This document shows positions 8,167 through 18,224 of a DNA stretch of 64,000 nt, piece by piece. This DNA is from Nitrosomonas supralitoralis (GTDB taxonomy: Bacteria; Pseudomonadota; Gammaproteobacteria; Burkholderiales; Nitrosomonadaceae). The translations under genes were made by a program, and so were the position numbers. The notes beneath the pieces are model-generated. The model was not told the DNA's origin. It saw nothing but the letters and a program-made list of their open reading frames with translations, and ran no database searches. Positions within the stretch are counted from its first letter, which is position 1, and every line of letters starts with the position of its first letter. The DNA lies in assembly GCF_003011925.2 (NCBI RefSeq), contig NZ_PXXU01000006.1:1-64000 (forward strand). Reading direction: 5' to 3'.

Positions 8167-8282
8167 GCGCGTGTAAATCTCCCCCCAGATTGCACGCGCT
8201 ATTTCTTATGGGCGAAACTGTGCTATGGGTTAAAAGAAGTTTAATCCTCCTTTAGGTTAACTCTTCCCTCACAGTTTTGCCC
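8167..8282. other. Two adjacent GC-rich hairpins near attR
   Basis: Hairpin 1 (8167-8199) pairs gcgcgtg with cacgcgc around an aatct/agatt inner stem and a six-C loop. Hairpin 2 (8210-8282) pairs gggcgaaactgtg with cacagttttgccc, 12 of 13 positions, around a 47-nt loop. They lie between the cargo gene and attR. The role is unknown: structured RNA, packaging site or excision-control region are all possible. Confidence 0.45.
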
Positions 8283-8383
8283 ACTCCATTCAATCAGGTA
8301 TAAATCAATATACCCTAGTGGCAAATTTGCTACAAATCGAAACAGGCAAGACTAGTGATAAACTATTTAGGAAATGCATAAAT

Positions 8384-8404
8384 GCGGTTACAAAATGGTT
8401 ACAA
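8384..8404 (+). promoter_or_regulatory. Integrase arm-type site, right end
   Basis: A block of two tandem ggttacaa units, 20 of 21 bases identical to 630-650 and in the same orientation, 58 bp inside attR. Its mirror position in the element supports a role as an integrase arm site. Confidence 0.6.
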
Positions 8405-8416
8405 TCCTCAAGAAAT

Positions 8417-8453
8417 GAAAAAAGCACTTATGGTTATTATCCTATAAGTGCTT
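8417..8453 (-). terminator. Rho-independent terminator of the tRNA-fMet gene
   Basis: Reading the minus strand, a perfect 10-bp stem (ataagtgctt with aagcacttat, 12-nt loop) is followed by a T-run (tttttt). It begins nine bases after the tRNA 3' end. Because it lies inside the element, it was supplied by the element on integration. Confidence 0.75.
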
Positions 8454-8461
8454 GTTTTATT

Positions 8462-8538
<77 letters not shown>

Positions 8539-8549
8539 TCAGAAGCGGA

Positions 8550-8580
8550 ATTATAACACAAGCAATTGCATAGCAGTCAA
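8550..8580 (-). promoter_or_regulatory. Promoter of the tRNA-fMet gene
   Basis: On the minus strand, TTGACT (8580-8575) and TATAAT (8555-8550) are separated by 19 bp, and the -10 box lies 11 bases before the mature tRNA end. The spacing is slightly long but both boxes are near consensus. Confidence 0.6.
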
Positions 8581-8985
8581 TGAACATCTTTGTTCTATTC
8601 TTTTATTTTTGAAAAAATTCTCATCATTGTGAAAAAAAGCATTCCATTTCGTTTCTTTATGATGTTGCCAAGTGATTTCTTTTCTCAGTACTGAATCAAT
8701 AATCTGAGAACACTACTAACAATCCCGGTTAAACGCGCTTGTGGCGACTGACCACGCCGGTAATAGGACCATAGGCAGAACGCCACAAAAAATTATAGCA
8801 ATCGGAACAGAAGCTTTTCTGCAGTGGTTATACAATTCGGATGCTTAATCTAGCACCACACGTTCATGAAAATTCGTCTAAAATGACGTGAAAATTTATT
8901 GCCTTGCCTCAATAGATTCACACTCTTTGCTGAATGGGCGGAATAGCAAAGGCTTTACTGCCTCACATCTGATGGAAGGAATGTC
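8581..8985. other. Intergenic region without recognised genes
   Basis: Nothing is recognised apart from the ribosome site (ggaagga) of the downstream gene at its right edge. Confidence 0.4.
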
Positions 8986-10134
8986 ATGCAATCGGAAGAA
9001 GATCTGTTTACACATCAGGACACGCTAGCCAATTTGCATGAAAATTTGCCGCTGACAGAAAAGTTGCGCTTCTTGCATCAGGTCATGCGTGAGGATTTTC
9101 CCTTCATTGATCGGCTCTCTATTGCTTTGTATGATGAAAAAACCGAGATGCTCAAGACCTATACGCATAGCACCGAAGGCAACGAAAGTCCGGTGACTAC
9201 CTACGAGGCACCGCTGAGTGCAGCGCCATCATTGTCGAGTATTATCGAACATCGCCGCCCGCGCCTGGTGCAGGATCTCAATATTTTTTCTCAGGGTACA
9301 CATGAACATACCAAACGAGTAGCTGCTAAAGGATATAAATCCAGCTACACGATGCCACTCTATCAAAGTGGTGTTTTCGTAGGGTTTCTTTTTTTTAATT
9401 CGCTGCAAGAACATCCATTTACCCCGCAGACACTGCGTCAGATTGATATTTACGGTCATTTGATCGCTTTGATGGTCATCAGCGAATTGACTGCCATTCG
9501 CACTTTATTGGCTGCAGTCCGTGCGGCTCGAAGCATGACGCATTACCGTGATCTTGAAACGGGTTCGCATATCGACCGAACGGCCCACTATGCACGCCTG
9601 ATTGCACGTAAGCTCGCATCCAGTTATGGCATTACCGATGAGCAGATTGAACATATATTTCTGTTTTCACCCATGCATGATGTTGGCAAGATTGGAATTC
9701 CAGATAATATTCTGCGCAAACCCGGCAAATTAGATGCGGCAGAATTCGATATTATGAAAACCCATCCGGTAAAAGGGCGCGAAATCATCGATTCCGTGCT
9801 GGATGATTTTGGTCTGGGGGCGTTTGGCCACACCAACATTCTGCGAAATATCGCTGAATATCACCATGAGGCAGTAGATGGCAGTGGTTATCCCGATGGC
9901 TTGAAAGGCGAAGAAATTCCGATAGAGGCACGCATCAGCGCCGTTGCGGATGTGTTTGATGCATTGACTTCGCGCCGCTCGTATAAAGCACCATGGAGTA
10001 ATGAAGAAGCTTTTGCGGTATTAAGGCAAATGTCCAATTCCAAACTGGATCGTGACTGCGTTGCAGCATTGATCAATAATGCTGATAAGGTTCTGGAAAT
10101 ACAGCAGCGCTTTCGTGACAATGATCTGATTTAG
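8986..10134 (+). CDS. GAF/HD-GYP domain protein, probable c-di-GMP phosphodiesterase
   Basis: A 382-residue cytoplasmic protein. Residues about 20-165 form a GAF-like sensor (DRLSIALYDEKTEM...TMPLYQSGVFVGFLFFNS). Residues about 180-375 form an HD-GYP domain, with HDVGKIGIPDNIL (HD), KTHPVKGREII, AEYHHEAVDGSGYPDGLKGEEIP (the GYP motif) and ADVFDALTSRRSYK. This family hydrolyses c-di-GMP. It starts at ATG 8986 after ggaagga. No DNA-binding domain is present, so it probably lowers c-di-GMP in response to a ligand sensed by the GAF part. Confidence 0.92.
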   Translation: MQSEEDLFTHQDTLANLHENLPLTEKLRFLHQVMREDFPFIDRLSIALYDEKTEMLKTYTHSTEGNESPVTTYEAPLSAAPSLSSIIEHRRPRLVQDLNIFSQGTHEHTKRVAAKGYKSSYTMPLYQSGVFVGFLFFNSLQEHPFTPQTLRQIDIYGHLIALMVISELTAIRTLLAAVRAARSMTHYRDLETGSHIDRTAHYARLIARKLASSYGITDEQIEHIFLFSPMHDVGKIGIPDNILRKPGKLDAAEFDIMKTHPVKGREIIDSVLDDFGLGAFGHTNILRNIAEYHHEAVDGSGYPDGLKGEEIPIEARISAVADVFDALTSRRSYKAPWSNEEAFAVLRQMSNSKLDRDCVAALINNADKVLEIQQRFRDNDLI

Positions 10135-10152
10135 TAATCCCAAGAACTTAAA

Positions 10153-11400
10153 CTATTTACCAAGCTTATCTTTATTGATCCAATGCTGCACCACCAGGCT
10201 TCCTACCATATCCCCTTCCACATTAACCGCAGTACGAAATGTATCAAGTATACGATCAACGGGTAACAATATTGCGATCGCTTCAACCGGTAATCCGACA
10301 GACTGCAATACTACTACCATCGTCACCATACCAGCGCTTGGAATGCCTGGTGCACCGATTGCTGCCAGCATGGCAGTCACAAATACAATCAGTTGTTGCG
10401 AAAAGCTGAGTTCAATACCAACCAGATTTGCAATAAACAAGGCAGCAACCGCTTCATACAGTGCTGTGCCATCCATGTTCATAGTGGCACCCAGTGGAAT
10501 TACGAATCCGGCAACATCACGTTTGACATGCAAATGCTGTTCAGCGCAGCGTAATGTAACCGGTAACGTTGCGGCGCTGGAACTGGTCGCGAAAGCAGTG
10601 ATCAATGCCTCGCGCGCGCCCAGCCAGAATTTGAGGGGTGTCATGCCGGTAGTGAGATAGAGAATCATTGGCAGCACTACCAATCCGTGCAGCAAAGTGG
10701 TTCCCAGCACTATCCCTACAAACTTAATCATCGTTGACAGCAATCCGGCATCTTGCGTAGCTATCAACTGCAATACCAAGGCCATAATTCCAAGTGGTGC
10801 GAGGCGCATAATCCAGCCAACCAGCATCAGTATCAATTCCAGAAACTCTTGCATCAATGTCAGGATGTTGCGATAACGTTCCCCACCCACTACCAAGGCA
10901 ATGCCCAATAACAAAGCAAATAATACCACCGCTAGCACGTTGCTTTGCGCTAAAGCAGCGATCGGATTTTGAAACAGTGAACGCAGGAATTGTGCAAAAA
11001 AATCAGGTAACGACATTTGTGTTGCCTGAAAACCCTGCATCGCATCCTGGAACATTGCAATCTGTAATTCGCCCCCAGGCTGCAGCAAGTTGGCGGAGGT
11101 CAGTCCCAGAATCAGTGCAAGCATCATCGTAGAAGTAAAGAAAATCAGCGCTACCTGCCAGACGCGATTCATTTGCCGATGTGTACGTAAATTGGCCACC
11201 CCGACAACGATCGATGTAAACACTAATGGGATCAGTATCATACGCAATAAATCAGTAAATAATGTACCCACCAGTTTTGCAATATACAGCCCACTTTGTG
11301 TGATAGCCGATTGCTGCTCCAGCGCTGTGAACCAGAAACCCAGTAATGCACCCGCTACAACGCCGAGAAGGATTTGGTTATTAAGTGATATTGTGTGCAT
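10153..11400 (-). CDS. DAACS-family dicarboxylate/amino acid:cation symporter
   Basis: A 415-residue inner-membrane transporter of the GltP/DctA type, coupling C4-dicarboxylate or glutamate/aspartate uptake to Na+ or H+. Signature segments are visible: LVFTSIVVGVANL, the PLGATMNMDGTALYEAVAALFIA region, AIGAPGIPSAGMVTMVVVL (hairpin 2) and LPVDRILDTFRTAVNVEGD (TM8 substrate-binding Asp/Arg). It follows hemF by seven bases on the same strand, so co-transcription is likely. The substrate cannot be fixed from sequence alone. Confidence 0.93.
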   Translation of the reverse strand: MHTISLNNQILLGVVAGALLGFWFTALEQQSAITQSGLYIAKLVGTLFTDLLRMILIPLVFTSIVVGVANLRTHRQMNRVWQVALIFFTSTMMLALILGLTSANLLQPGGELQIAMFQDAMQGFQATQMSLPDFFAQFLRSLFQNPIAALAQSNVLAVVLFALLLGIALVVGGERYRNILTLMQEFLELILMLVGWIMRLAPLGIMALVLQLIATQDAGLLSTMIKFVGIVLGTTLLHGLVVLPMILYLTTGMTPLKFWLGAREALITAFATSSSAATLPVTLRCAEQHLHVKRDVAGFVIPLGATMNMDGTALYEAVAALFIANLVGIELSFSQQLIVFVTAMLAAIGAPGIPSAGMVTMVVVLQSVGLPVEAIAILLPVDRILDTFRTAVNVEGDMVGSLVVQHWINKDKLGK

Positions 11401-11407
11401 GGATTGA

Positions 11408-12304
11408 TTACACCCAATCCTTACTAATCAGAAAGTCCGTATATAATTTTTCCTCAGCGCTACCTGCCGCTGGTTTCCAGTCATAGCGCCATTTTACAAT
11501 TGGCGGCAAGGACATCAGGATGGATTCGGTGCGGCCACCGGATTGTAAACCAAACAAAGTTCCGCGATCCCATACCAGATTAAATTCCACATAACGTCCA
11601 CGCCGATAAGCCTGAAAATCCCGTTCGTGATCGCCGTAAGACGTATCCTTGCGTTTTTCCAGTATTGGACGGTAAGCGTTGAGAAAGTTTTCACTCACAT
11701 TACGTATGACCTTAAAGCAGGTATCAAAATCAGGTTGATTCAAATCGTCGAAGAACACACCGCCGATTCCGCGAGGTTCTTTGCGATGTTTCAAGTAGAA
11801 ATACTCGTCACACCATTTTTTAAAGCGTGGATAACAATCATCGCCAAAAGGTTGCAGGGCGTCCTTGCAAGTTTGGTGAAAATGAATCGCATCTTCTTCA
11901 TATCCATAATATGGTGTCAGATCCATACCGCCACCAAACCACCAGACGGGTTCTGCGCCTTTCTTGTGAGCTTCTAAATAGCGCACATTCATATGTACGG
12001 TTGGCGCATGTGGATTGCGCGGATGCAATACCAGCGACACACCCATTGCTTCAAATGAACGGCCTGCTAATTCAGGACGAGCCGCCGTAGCTGAGGCGGG
12101 TAATCCGGCACCATACACATGGGAAAAATTGACGCCACCGCGCTCCAGCACATTTCCTTCTTCAATGACACTGCTCATGCCGCCGCCACCTTCCGGACGA
12201 TCCCACTGATCTCGTTTGAATGTTTTGCCGTCCAACTGCTCCAGTTCGCTGATGATATTGTTTTGTAAATTAATAAGAAATTCTATGACTCGTGGCGTAT
12301 TCAT
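11408..12304 (-). CDS. hemF: Oxygen-dependent coproporphyrinogen III oxidase
   Basis: A 298-residue soluble enzyme that converts coproporphyrinogen III to protoporphyrinogen IX with O2 in heme synthesis. Family blocks are plain: [32 protein letters not shown] with the next block [52 protein letters not shown] and [25 protein letters not shown] near the C-terminus. I chose ATG 12304 ([14 protein letters not shown]) because it matches HemF starts; a TTG extension to 12334 is possible. The aerobic form fits an aerobic organism. Confidence 0.95.
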   Translation of the reverse strand: MNTPRVIEFLINLQNNIISELEQLDGKTFKRDQWDRPEGGGGMSSVIEEGNVLERGGVNFSHVYGAGLPASATAARPELAGRSFEAMGVSLVLHPRNPHAPTVHMNVRYLEAHKKGAEPVWWFGGGMDLTPYYGYEEDAIHFHQTCKDALQPFGDDCYPRFKKWCDEYFYLKHRKEPRGIGGVFFDDLNQPDFDTCFKVIRNVSENFLNAYRPILEKRKDTSYGDHERDFQAYRRGRYVEFNLVWDRGTLFGLQSGGRTESILMSLPPIVKWRYDWKPAAGSAEEKLYTDFLISKDWV

Positions 12305-12590
12305 GCAAAACCCTGATTTTATTGGATTAATCAAATCCCGTATGCGTCGGACAATAATTTACTTAAGATATTCATGCATCAAATTATTTCTGCATCGGTC
12401 AGTTAATCGCATTTTAGCGCAAGGTATAGCAAGAGGAATGAATTTCATTCCTGATCTGTTGCAAGTTTAACCTTGATGACTTACATAAATCAGGCAAGAG
12501 GCGAAGCTCAAATGCTCCTTTCAGAGCCAAAAAACTCAAGTACATATGATAGACTCGCACCATTATCCTTAACCCAACAATAGCAATTAT

Positions 12591-13760
12591 ATGTCTGGTA
12601 ATACATTTGGCACGCTTTTTACTGTCACTTCATTTGGTGAATCGCACGGCCCTGCAATCGGGTGCATTGTGGATGGCTGTCCTCCCGGGCTAACCATCAG
12701 CACCGAAGAGATCCAACTTGAATTGGACCGGCGTAAGCCTGGAACATCGCGTCATGTCACGCAGCGGCGGGAATCCGATACGGTAGAAATTTTATCAGGT
12801 GTATTTGAAGGGCAAACCACTGGCACACCCATTGCATTGTTGATACGTAATGAAGATCAACGCAGCAAGGATTACAGTAAAATCATGGATACGTTTCGTC
12901 CCGGCCATGCGGATTACACCTACTGGCAGAAATACGGAATTCGCGATTACCGCGGCGGCGGCCGCGCATCGGCGCGTGAAACCGCGGTACGTGTCGCGGC
13001 CGGTGCGATTGCAAGAAAGTGGTTGCACGAAAAATACGGCATTGTGATTCGTGGCTATATGGCGCAACTGGGACCGATCGAAATTCCATTCAAATGTTGG
13101 GAGGATATTAGCCAGAATCCTTTTTTTATTGCTGACAGCAGTTATGTCAATCAATTGGAAACATTCATGGATCAACTGCGTAAGTCCGGCGATTCGGTCG
13201 GAGCCAAAATCAGCGTGGTAGGGCAGGGGGTGCCGGTCGGTTGGGGCGAACCAGTGTATGACCGTCTGGATGCTGAAATCGCCTACGCTATGATGAACAT
13301 CAACGCGGTAAAAGGCGTCGAAATCGGTGCGGGTTTTGACAGCGTGACGCAAAGAGGCACCGAACATTCGGACGAAATGACACCGAATGGTTTCTTAAGT
13401 AACAATGCAGGCGGTATTCTGGGGGGTATTTCAACTGGTCAGGATATCATCGCTCATGTTGCGATCAAGCCTACATCCAGCATTCGCATCGGGCGGCGTT
13501 CAATTGATAAGAACGGCAATCCGGTCATCGTCGAAACGCACGGTCGACACGATCCGTGCGTGGGTATTCGCGCCACGCCGATTATCGAAGCCATGCTCGC
13601 ACTGGTACTTATGGATCATGCTTTGCGCCACCGCGCGCAAAATGCCGATGTACAGTGCAAAACACCCAAAATTCCCGGTAGTCTGAATGCTGCACAACAA
13701 TCTACAGCGGTTGCTCAAGCACTGGCGAGAGAAGACCCTGAGCCTGAAGAAGATATGTAG
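12591..13760 (+). CDS. aroC: Chorismate synthase
   Basis: A 389-residue enzyme of the shikimate pathway that turns 5-enolpyruvylshikimate-3-phosphate into chorismate using reduced FMN. The three family signatures are present: [18 protein letters not shown] near the N-terminus, [20 protein letters not shown] about residues 120-140, and the [20 protein letters not shown] block near the C-terminus. Slightly longer than usual, with an acidic tail (EDPEPEEDM). It starts at ATG 12591. No clear ribosome site is seen upstream, which is unusual for this window. Confidence 0.97.
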   Translation: MSGNTFGTLFTVTSFGESHGPAIGCIVDGCPPGLTISTEEIQLELDRRKPGTSRHVTQRRESDTVEILSGVFEGQTTGTPIALLIRNEDQRSKDYSKIMDTFRPGHADYTYWQKYGIRDYRGGGRASARETAVRVAAGAIARKWLHEKYGIVIRGYMAQLGPIEIPFKCWEDISQNPFFIADSSYVNQLETFMDQLRKSGDSVGAKISVVGQGVPVGWGEPVYDRLDAEIAYAMMNINAVKGVEIGAGFDSVTQRGTEHSDEMTPNGFLSNNAGGILGGISTGQDIIAHVAIKPTSSIRIGRRSIDKNGNPVIVETHGRHDPCVGIRATPIIEAMLALVLMDHALRHRAQNADVQCKTPKIPGSLNAAQQSTAVAQALAREDPEPEEDM

Positions 13761-14325
13761 GCGTGAAGGGAGTGCATGGGCTCTGCTATTCAGGTAATCT
13801 TTCTAACTATTGATTTGGGAATAGTATTCAGCCTTGATTCCGGTTTGTTTTGCGAGCATTGTCCCGACCTCATGAGTTTACCGGTGATTTGACACCCTTG
13901 GTCACATCAGGTCATAAACCAACAGTGCAGGATAGTATGTTTGATGCTCCAGTGATTGCACAAAGCACCTTTTGTTAAGTGTTGCTCAACTTGTTGCGCC
14001 AATTGCCATACTGCCTACTTTAATCTTGCCATTCCAGGTCGCGCCATTGAAATTATAAGTCCATAATAAGCTATCAGTGCCGACAACAAACTAGTAGTCC
14101 TGAGATCATTTTGACGCAACTTGTAGCTGACCTGAAAATATCACTCAATAGACATCCGACTACTCTAATTCGCCGCACTCCAAGCACCTCTACTAAAACG
14201 ATATACAAATCTTATGCAGTTAGCCACCAGCGCAAATAAGTTTTCAGAAATACAAACAAATCACTATCTTGGTACACTCTCCAAAATGGGAAAGTCGATT
14301 TTTTAATTGCGGCTTTAAGGACATA
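13761..14325. other. Long intergenic region, possibly decayed coding DNA
   Basis: No intact gene. The base composition between about 13850 and 14160 looks coding-like on the minus strand, but frames are broken. I could not identify a family. An aagga ribosome site for the next gene is at the right edge. Confidence 0.35.
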
Positions 14326-15525
14326 ATGAACACCATTGATATTTTTTATTTTGCCTTCCGGTCGCTAATAGCCCATCGCCTGCGTACTATATTATCAGCG
14401 TCTGGAATCGCCGTTGGAATTGCCGCGGTCATTCTCCTGACTGCAATTGGCGATGGTGTGCAGCGTTTTGTGTTGGCTGAATTCACCCAGTTCGGCACTA
14501 ATATCGTTACGATCACACCGGGGAAAATCAATACACATGGTGGTTCTCTGGGTGCTATCGGCAGCGCGCGATTATTGACGATAGAAGACGCGATGGCGCT
14601 GAAACAGAGCCGTTACGCAGAATATACTAACGCCAGCGTAATCGGCAATGCAGAAATACGTGCGCAGGGCCGGAGCCGACGTGTAACCGCATATGGTCAG
14701 GGGCCTGATTTTGCAAGAGCATTTAACATGCAGGTCGAAATCGGACAATTTTTGCCCGATGATGATCCGCGTAATCCTCGTGCGTATGTAGTACTTGGTG
14801 CCAAAGCACGCACGGAATTATTCGGTGATACCAATCCTCTTGGAAAACTGGTGCAAGTTGGGGGAACGCGCTTTCGCGTTATCGGTGTGATGGCATCCAA
14901 GGGTCAAGTGCTCGGCTTTGATTTTGATGACACGGTTTTCATACCCACGACTCGAGCATTAGAAGTGTTCAATCGGCAAGGTGTGATGGAAATTCAATTT
15001 TCATACTTATCTGATGCAACGGTGCAGATTGTTGTCGAAGATATCCAGCGCATCCTGATCGCGCGTCATGGACGCGAGGATTTTACAGTCAAATCACAAC
15101 AACAAATGCTCAGTACCTTATCTACCATTTTAAGCATATTAAAGTTTGCCGTTGCTGCGCTGGGCGGTATTTCTTTGATCGTCGGTGCCGTCGGCATGGT
15201 TACACTGATGCATATTGCGGTTTCCGAACGTGTGTCGGAAATTGGTCTGCTTACTGCCTTAGGCGCGACACGTGCACGCATCCGCATCTTATTCTTGCTG
15301 GAATCTATTGCGCTTTCTACGTTGGGTGGACTGGCAGGATTGCTCATCGGCTCTGGTATTTCCTGGCTGCTCAAACTGCTGATCAGCGACCTGCCGGTGA
15401 ATATTCCATGGGATTACGTGCTTGGCGCCGTGTGCATATCGATGCTGATTGGCCTTGCTGCGGGTGTAATTCCGGCCATGCAGGCGGCAAAATTAAATCC
15501 GGTCGATGCATTGCGCACGGACTAG
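14326..15525 (+). CDS. MacB/FtsX-type ABC transporter permease
   Basis: A 399-residue permease. One N-terminal membrane helix (LRTILSASGIAVGIAAVILLTAIGDG) is followed by a large periplasmic MacB-PCD-like domain (about residues 45-260). Three C-terminal helices form the FtsX domain (ALGGISLIVGAVGMVTLMHIAVSERVSEIGLLTALGATRA... ending with ALGATRARI and MQAAKLNPVDALR). This architecture drives efflux or periplasmic release of lipoproteins, peptides or macrolides with a separate ATPase, which is not adjacent here. ATG 14326 has an aaggac ribosome site; an upstream TTG at 14269 lacks one. Confidence 0.9.
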   Translation: MNTIDIFYFAFRSLIAHRLRTILSASGIAVGIAAVILLTAIGDGVQRFVLAEFTQFGTNIVTITPGKINTHGGSLGAIGSARLLTIEDAMALKQSRYAEYTNASVIGNAEIRAQGRSRRVTAYGQGPDFARAFNMQVEIGQFLPDDDPRNPRAYVVLGAKARTELFGDTNPLGKLVQVGGTRFRVIGVMASKGQVLGFDFDDTVFIPTTRALEVFNRQGVMEIQFSYLSDATVQIVVEDIQRILIARHGREDFTVKSQQQMLSTLSTILSILKFAVAALGGISLIVGAVGMVTLMHIAVSERVSEIGLLTALGATRARIRILFLLESIALSTLGGLAGLLIGSGISWLLKLLISDLPVNIPWDYVLGAVCISMLIGLAAGVIPAMQAAKLNPVDALRTD

Positions 15526-15670
15526 CCGGCAAGAGCTATCTAAACATGATCCTTATCTGCACCACTTCAGGTACAGCAGCATTTGTGCTCTGAAGCTGAA
15601 ATATATAGTCTGGATATGCTTTATTCGTTCTAAAATTCCAAGATGCCATTCGTCACAATCCAATTGGTAT

Positions 15671-16963
15671 ATGAAGCGTACTTTAAAGTTTTGTAGTCTC
15701 ATAATACTGACAAATATGAGCATTGGCTCATGTCTTGCGGTTAATTTTACCTACAATGGTGGTCCTAGAATCAAGACCGATGATGGTAATTTTGAAATAG
15801 GGTTGAACGGTCGTGGACACTTCGATGTACATTCATTATATCCAGATCAGGAGAGCCCAGAATACCCGGCATTTGGCAGCCAGCTTTTGAATGACAATGA
15901 TCGTGAGGGCTTCAATTGGCGTAGAACCTACGCCACGATCACCGGAAAAATATACGGTGTTAATTTCAAGTTCGAAAACGACTTTGCAGTCAATGCGACT
16001 ACCGCCTTCCCGCACAGCCTTCGAGAAGCCTGGTTGGCAACCAAACTAGGGTCTGGCCAGCTTACCATCGGACAATTCAAGCCGTATCGGGGATTGGAAG
16101 AAATAACCAGCTCCAATGAAATTACCCTGATGGAGCGACCATCGACGTCATCTACCGGAATCTATAACAGTCGACAATTTCTAACCGGCATTGGCTACCG
16201 GGCAATGATCAAGGATAATCTGGGTTTTGGCATTCATGTGATGAGTCTGTCGCATTTTGGTTTACCTCTGGAAGGCATTAGCTTTGGCGGCCGCGCTGTC
16301 TGGTTGCCGATTGACAGACAAGGTCACATTCTACATCTTGGATTTTCTGCCAGTCGAGATACCGCGAACAAAGACTCGCTGGCAGCCGGAGCCGTCGATG
16401 TTTATGGCGGGCGTCAAGGTATCCATCAGTCCTTGGGAGTCGCTGGAACCAGTGTTGACTCACCCAGTCACAATAGCCAATCGACTTTTGCCGCAGAAAC
16501 AGCGTATACCCTCGGGTCGCTCATGCTACAAGGCGAATACGTCATCTCAAAACTCGATAATACCCATCAAACATCTGGGAGCAGCAGGGATTCAACTGTT
16601 CAGGCTTTCTATGTGCAGGCGAGCTGGTTTCTAACCGGGGAAACTGCAGTTTACAAGAAAGAACGTGGGGCTTTTGGCAAGCCCCAGCCCAACGGTCAAT
16701 GGGGTGCGCTAGAATTTGCAGCACGTTACGATCTTGCGGAAAACTTAAATCAAAGCCTCATCGCAGACCCATGCAGGACTGGCACGTCAAAATGTCAGAT
16801 TCAAGTCGTCACGCTGGGTGTGAATTGGTACCCCCGTACGAATATCCGGTTTATGCTGAATTACTACTTGACCGATGCCCTGATTGGAAATGCCGGTATT
16901 GGTACACCAACACGTACAGATCATTTTTCAGTGCTTTCATTCCGAACTCAAGTTAGTTTCTAA
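15671..16963 (+). CDS. OprP/OprO-type outer-membrane porin
   Basis: A 430-residue protein starting MKRTLKFCSLIILTNMSIGSCLA, a signal peptide. The mature part resembles phosphate/polyphosphate-selective porins: DGNFEIGLNGRGHFDVHSLY, RRTYATITGKIYGVNFKFENDF, LREAWLATKLGSGQLTIGQFKP, repeated amphipathic strands, and a C-terminal Phe (FRTQVSF) typical of outer-membrane barrels. ATG 15671 is preferred over the upstream start at 15506, which overlaps the permease. It could be co-expressed with the permease gene 145 bp upstream. Substrate specificity is inferred from family only. Confidence 0.82.
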   Translation: MKRTLKFCSLIILTNMSIGSCLAVNFTYNGGPRIKTDDGNFEIGLNGRGHFDVHSLYPDQESPEYPAFGSQLLNDNDREGFNWRRTYATITGKIYGVNFKFENDFAVNATTAFPHSLREAWLATKLGSGQLTIGQFKPYRGLEEITSSNEITLMERPSTSSTGIYNSRQFLTGIGYRAMIKDNLGFGIHVMSLSHFGLPLEGISFGGRAVWLPIDRQGHILHLGFSASRDTANKDSLAAGAVDVYGGRQGIHQSLGVAGTSVDSPSHNSQSTFAAETAYTLGSLMLQGEYVISKLDNTHQTSGSSRDSTVQAFYVQASWFLTGETAVYKKERGAFGKPQPNGQWGALEFAARYDLAENLNQSLIADPCRTGTSKCQIQVVTLGVNWYPRTNIRFMLNYYLTDALIGNAGIGTPTRTDHFSVLSFRTQVSF

Positions 16964-17029
16964 TATACTAATAAGATAGATACAGATACTCTCTGTTTTC
17001 TGTCTGTCCATTAATTAAGGAGGTGCCTC

Positions 17030-17566
17030 ATGCGTATTTTATTCATTTTTATGATGATTTTTCTGATCAACCCCGTTTTTGCCTGTAGCTCACTATTGGA
17101 TCAGAATTTTCGCAAGCTTGCAGGATCGGAAATGGTGAATTTATGCGAAGCCTACACAGGTAAAGTACTGCTGATTGTGAATACTGCCAGCAAATGCGGC
17201 TATACGCCGCAGTATGAAGGATTGGAGCAGTTGTACGATAAATATCACCAAAAAGGATTGATCGTACTGGGTTTTCCATCCAATGACTTCCTAGGGCAGG
17301 AACCTGGAACCGAAGCCGAGATTCAAGATTTTTGTCGCTTGACCTACGGTGTGAAATTCCCGATGTTTGAAAAAACCACGGTGAAAGAAGGACAGGCTCA
17401 TCCATTTTATGTGCAACTGGCTGAATTGTCCGGCACCTATCCGACCTGGAATTTTCAGAAATATTTAATCGGTCGTGACGGCAAGTTCATCACACAATTT
17501 AGCCCACACACCAAACCTTTTGATCCAGTCGTAGTGACAGCCATCGAACAAGCCCTAAAACAATGA
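17030..17566 (+). CDS. Secreted glutathione peroxidase-family protein
   Basis: A 178-residue thiol peroxidase with a signal peptide (LFIFMMIFLINPVFA), so probably periplasmic. The catalytic Cys56 is in NTASKCGYTPQY and WNF is at 140-142. The usual GFPCNQF box reads GFPSNDF (81-87), with Asp replacing the canonical Gln, a variant seen in some bacterial members. FCRLTYGVKFPMFEK follows as normal. It probably reduces peroxides with thioredoxin-like donors. The ribosome site taaggaggt is very strong. Confidence 0.9.
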   Translation: MRILFIFMMIFLINPVFACSSLLDQNFRKLAGSEMVNLCEAYTGKVLLIVNTASKCGYTPQYEGLEQLYDKYHQKGLIVLGFPSNDFLGQEPGTEAEIQDFCRLTYGVKFPMFEKTTVKEGQAHPFYVQLAELSGTYPTWNFQKYLIGRDGKFITQFSPHTKPFDPVVVTAIEQALKQ

Positions 17567-17570
17567 GTTA

Positions 17571-18197
17571 ATGAAGAAACAAGCGCAATCTTCTGCTGAC
17601 TCACCAGAAAAACAGGAACCGAAAATAAGCGTCTTTTCGATCCTGATCATGTCCTTGTTTATCGGGTTGATAGCCGGGGCGGGTGTAGACACGTCGTATA
17701 TACTTCCGATAGCGCTCATCTCTGCGGTAGTGCTTATTGTCAATCGAAACAAAATCGTTACTGTAGATCAATCGGATAAAAATGCGCGGCCACACGTCAA
17801 TCCAGTGCAAAGCTATTACACGTGGCCTGAATTGGATCAGTTTGCTTGTACTATTGCAGCAGCTCCGTTTCAGAAAGTGATTTCGCAGTTGATACAGGAA
17901 AATGTCATCAATCCAGATAACAATTCGATTACACAAACGCATATCTTGAAAGCTCATCTGATACCCGACAGTAGCAACCCTTTCGACACTGACGTGGTTC
18001 ACATCGATATTAACGGCCGCTCTATTTGTTATCTAAGTCGAGAGGAATCCACAAGTTTATGCAGCAGATTGAACGAAAAGAAGCTCTCAAATCAGATTAC
18101 TATTTGTAATGCAATTATTTCATGGAGTAGTGAAACGAATAAAAAAACTCTATGCTACACAGTAAAGCTCGACATAGAGCCATTTTTAAAAAAATAA
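17571..18197 (+). CDS. Hypothetical membrane protein
   Basis: A 208-residue protein that begins five bases after the peroxidase stop and is probably co-transcribed. A polar N-terminus is followed by two close membrane helices (about residues 20-38 and 42-58: FSILIMSLFIGLIAGAGV and YILPIALISAVVLIV) and a soluble domain of about 140 residues. No family is recognised. The soluble part may face the cytoplasm or periplasm depending on topology. Confidence 0.6.
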   Translation: MKKQAQSSADSPEKQEPKISVFSILIMSLFIGLIAGAGVDTSYILPIALISAVVLIVNRNKIVTVDQSDKNARPHVNPVQSYYTWPELDQFACTIAAAPFQKVISQLIQENVINPDNNSITQTHILKAHLIPDSSNPFDTDVVHIDINGRSICYLSREESTSLCSRLNEKKLSNQITICNAIISWSSETNKKTLCYTVKLDIEPFLKK

Positions 18198-18224
18198 TGT
18201 CTAACATAGGGCTATCGAAACTGA

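Noticed and set aside
10175-10660. Plus-strand frame opposite the symporter gene
   Set aside because: Antisense shadow; its Ser/Thr/Ala-rich composition follows from the hydrophobic gene on the other strand.
12795-13367. Long minus-strand frame inside aroC
   Set aside because: Shadow of a highly conserved enzyme gene; no independent support.
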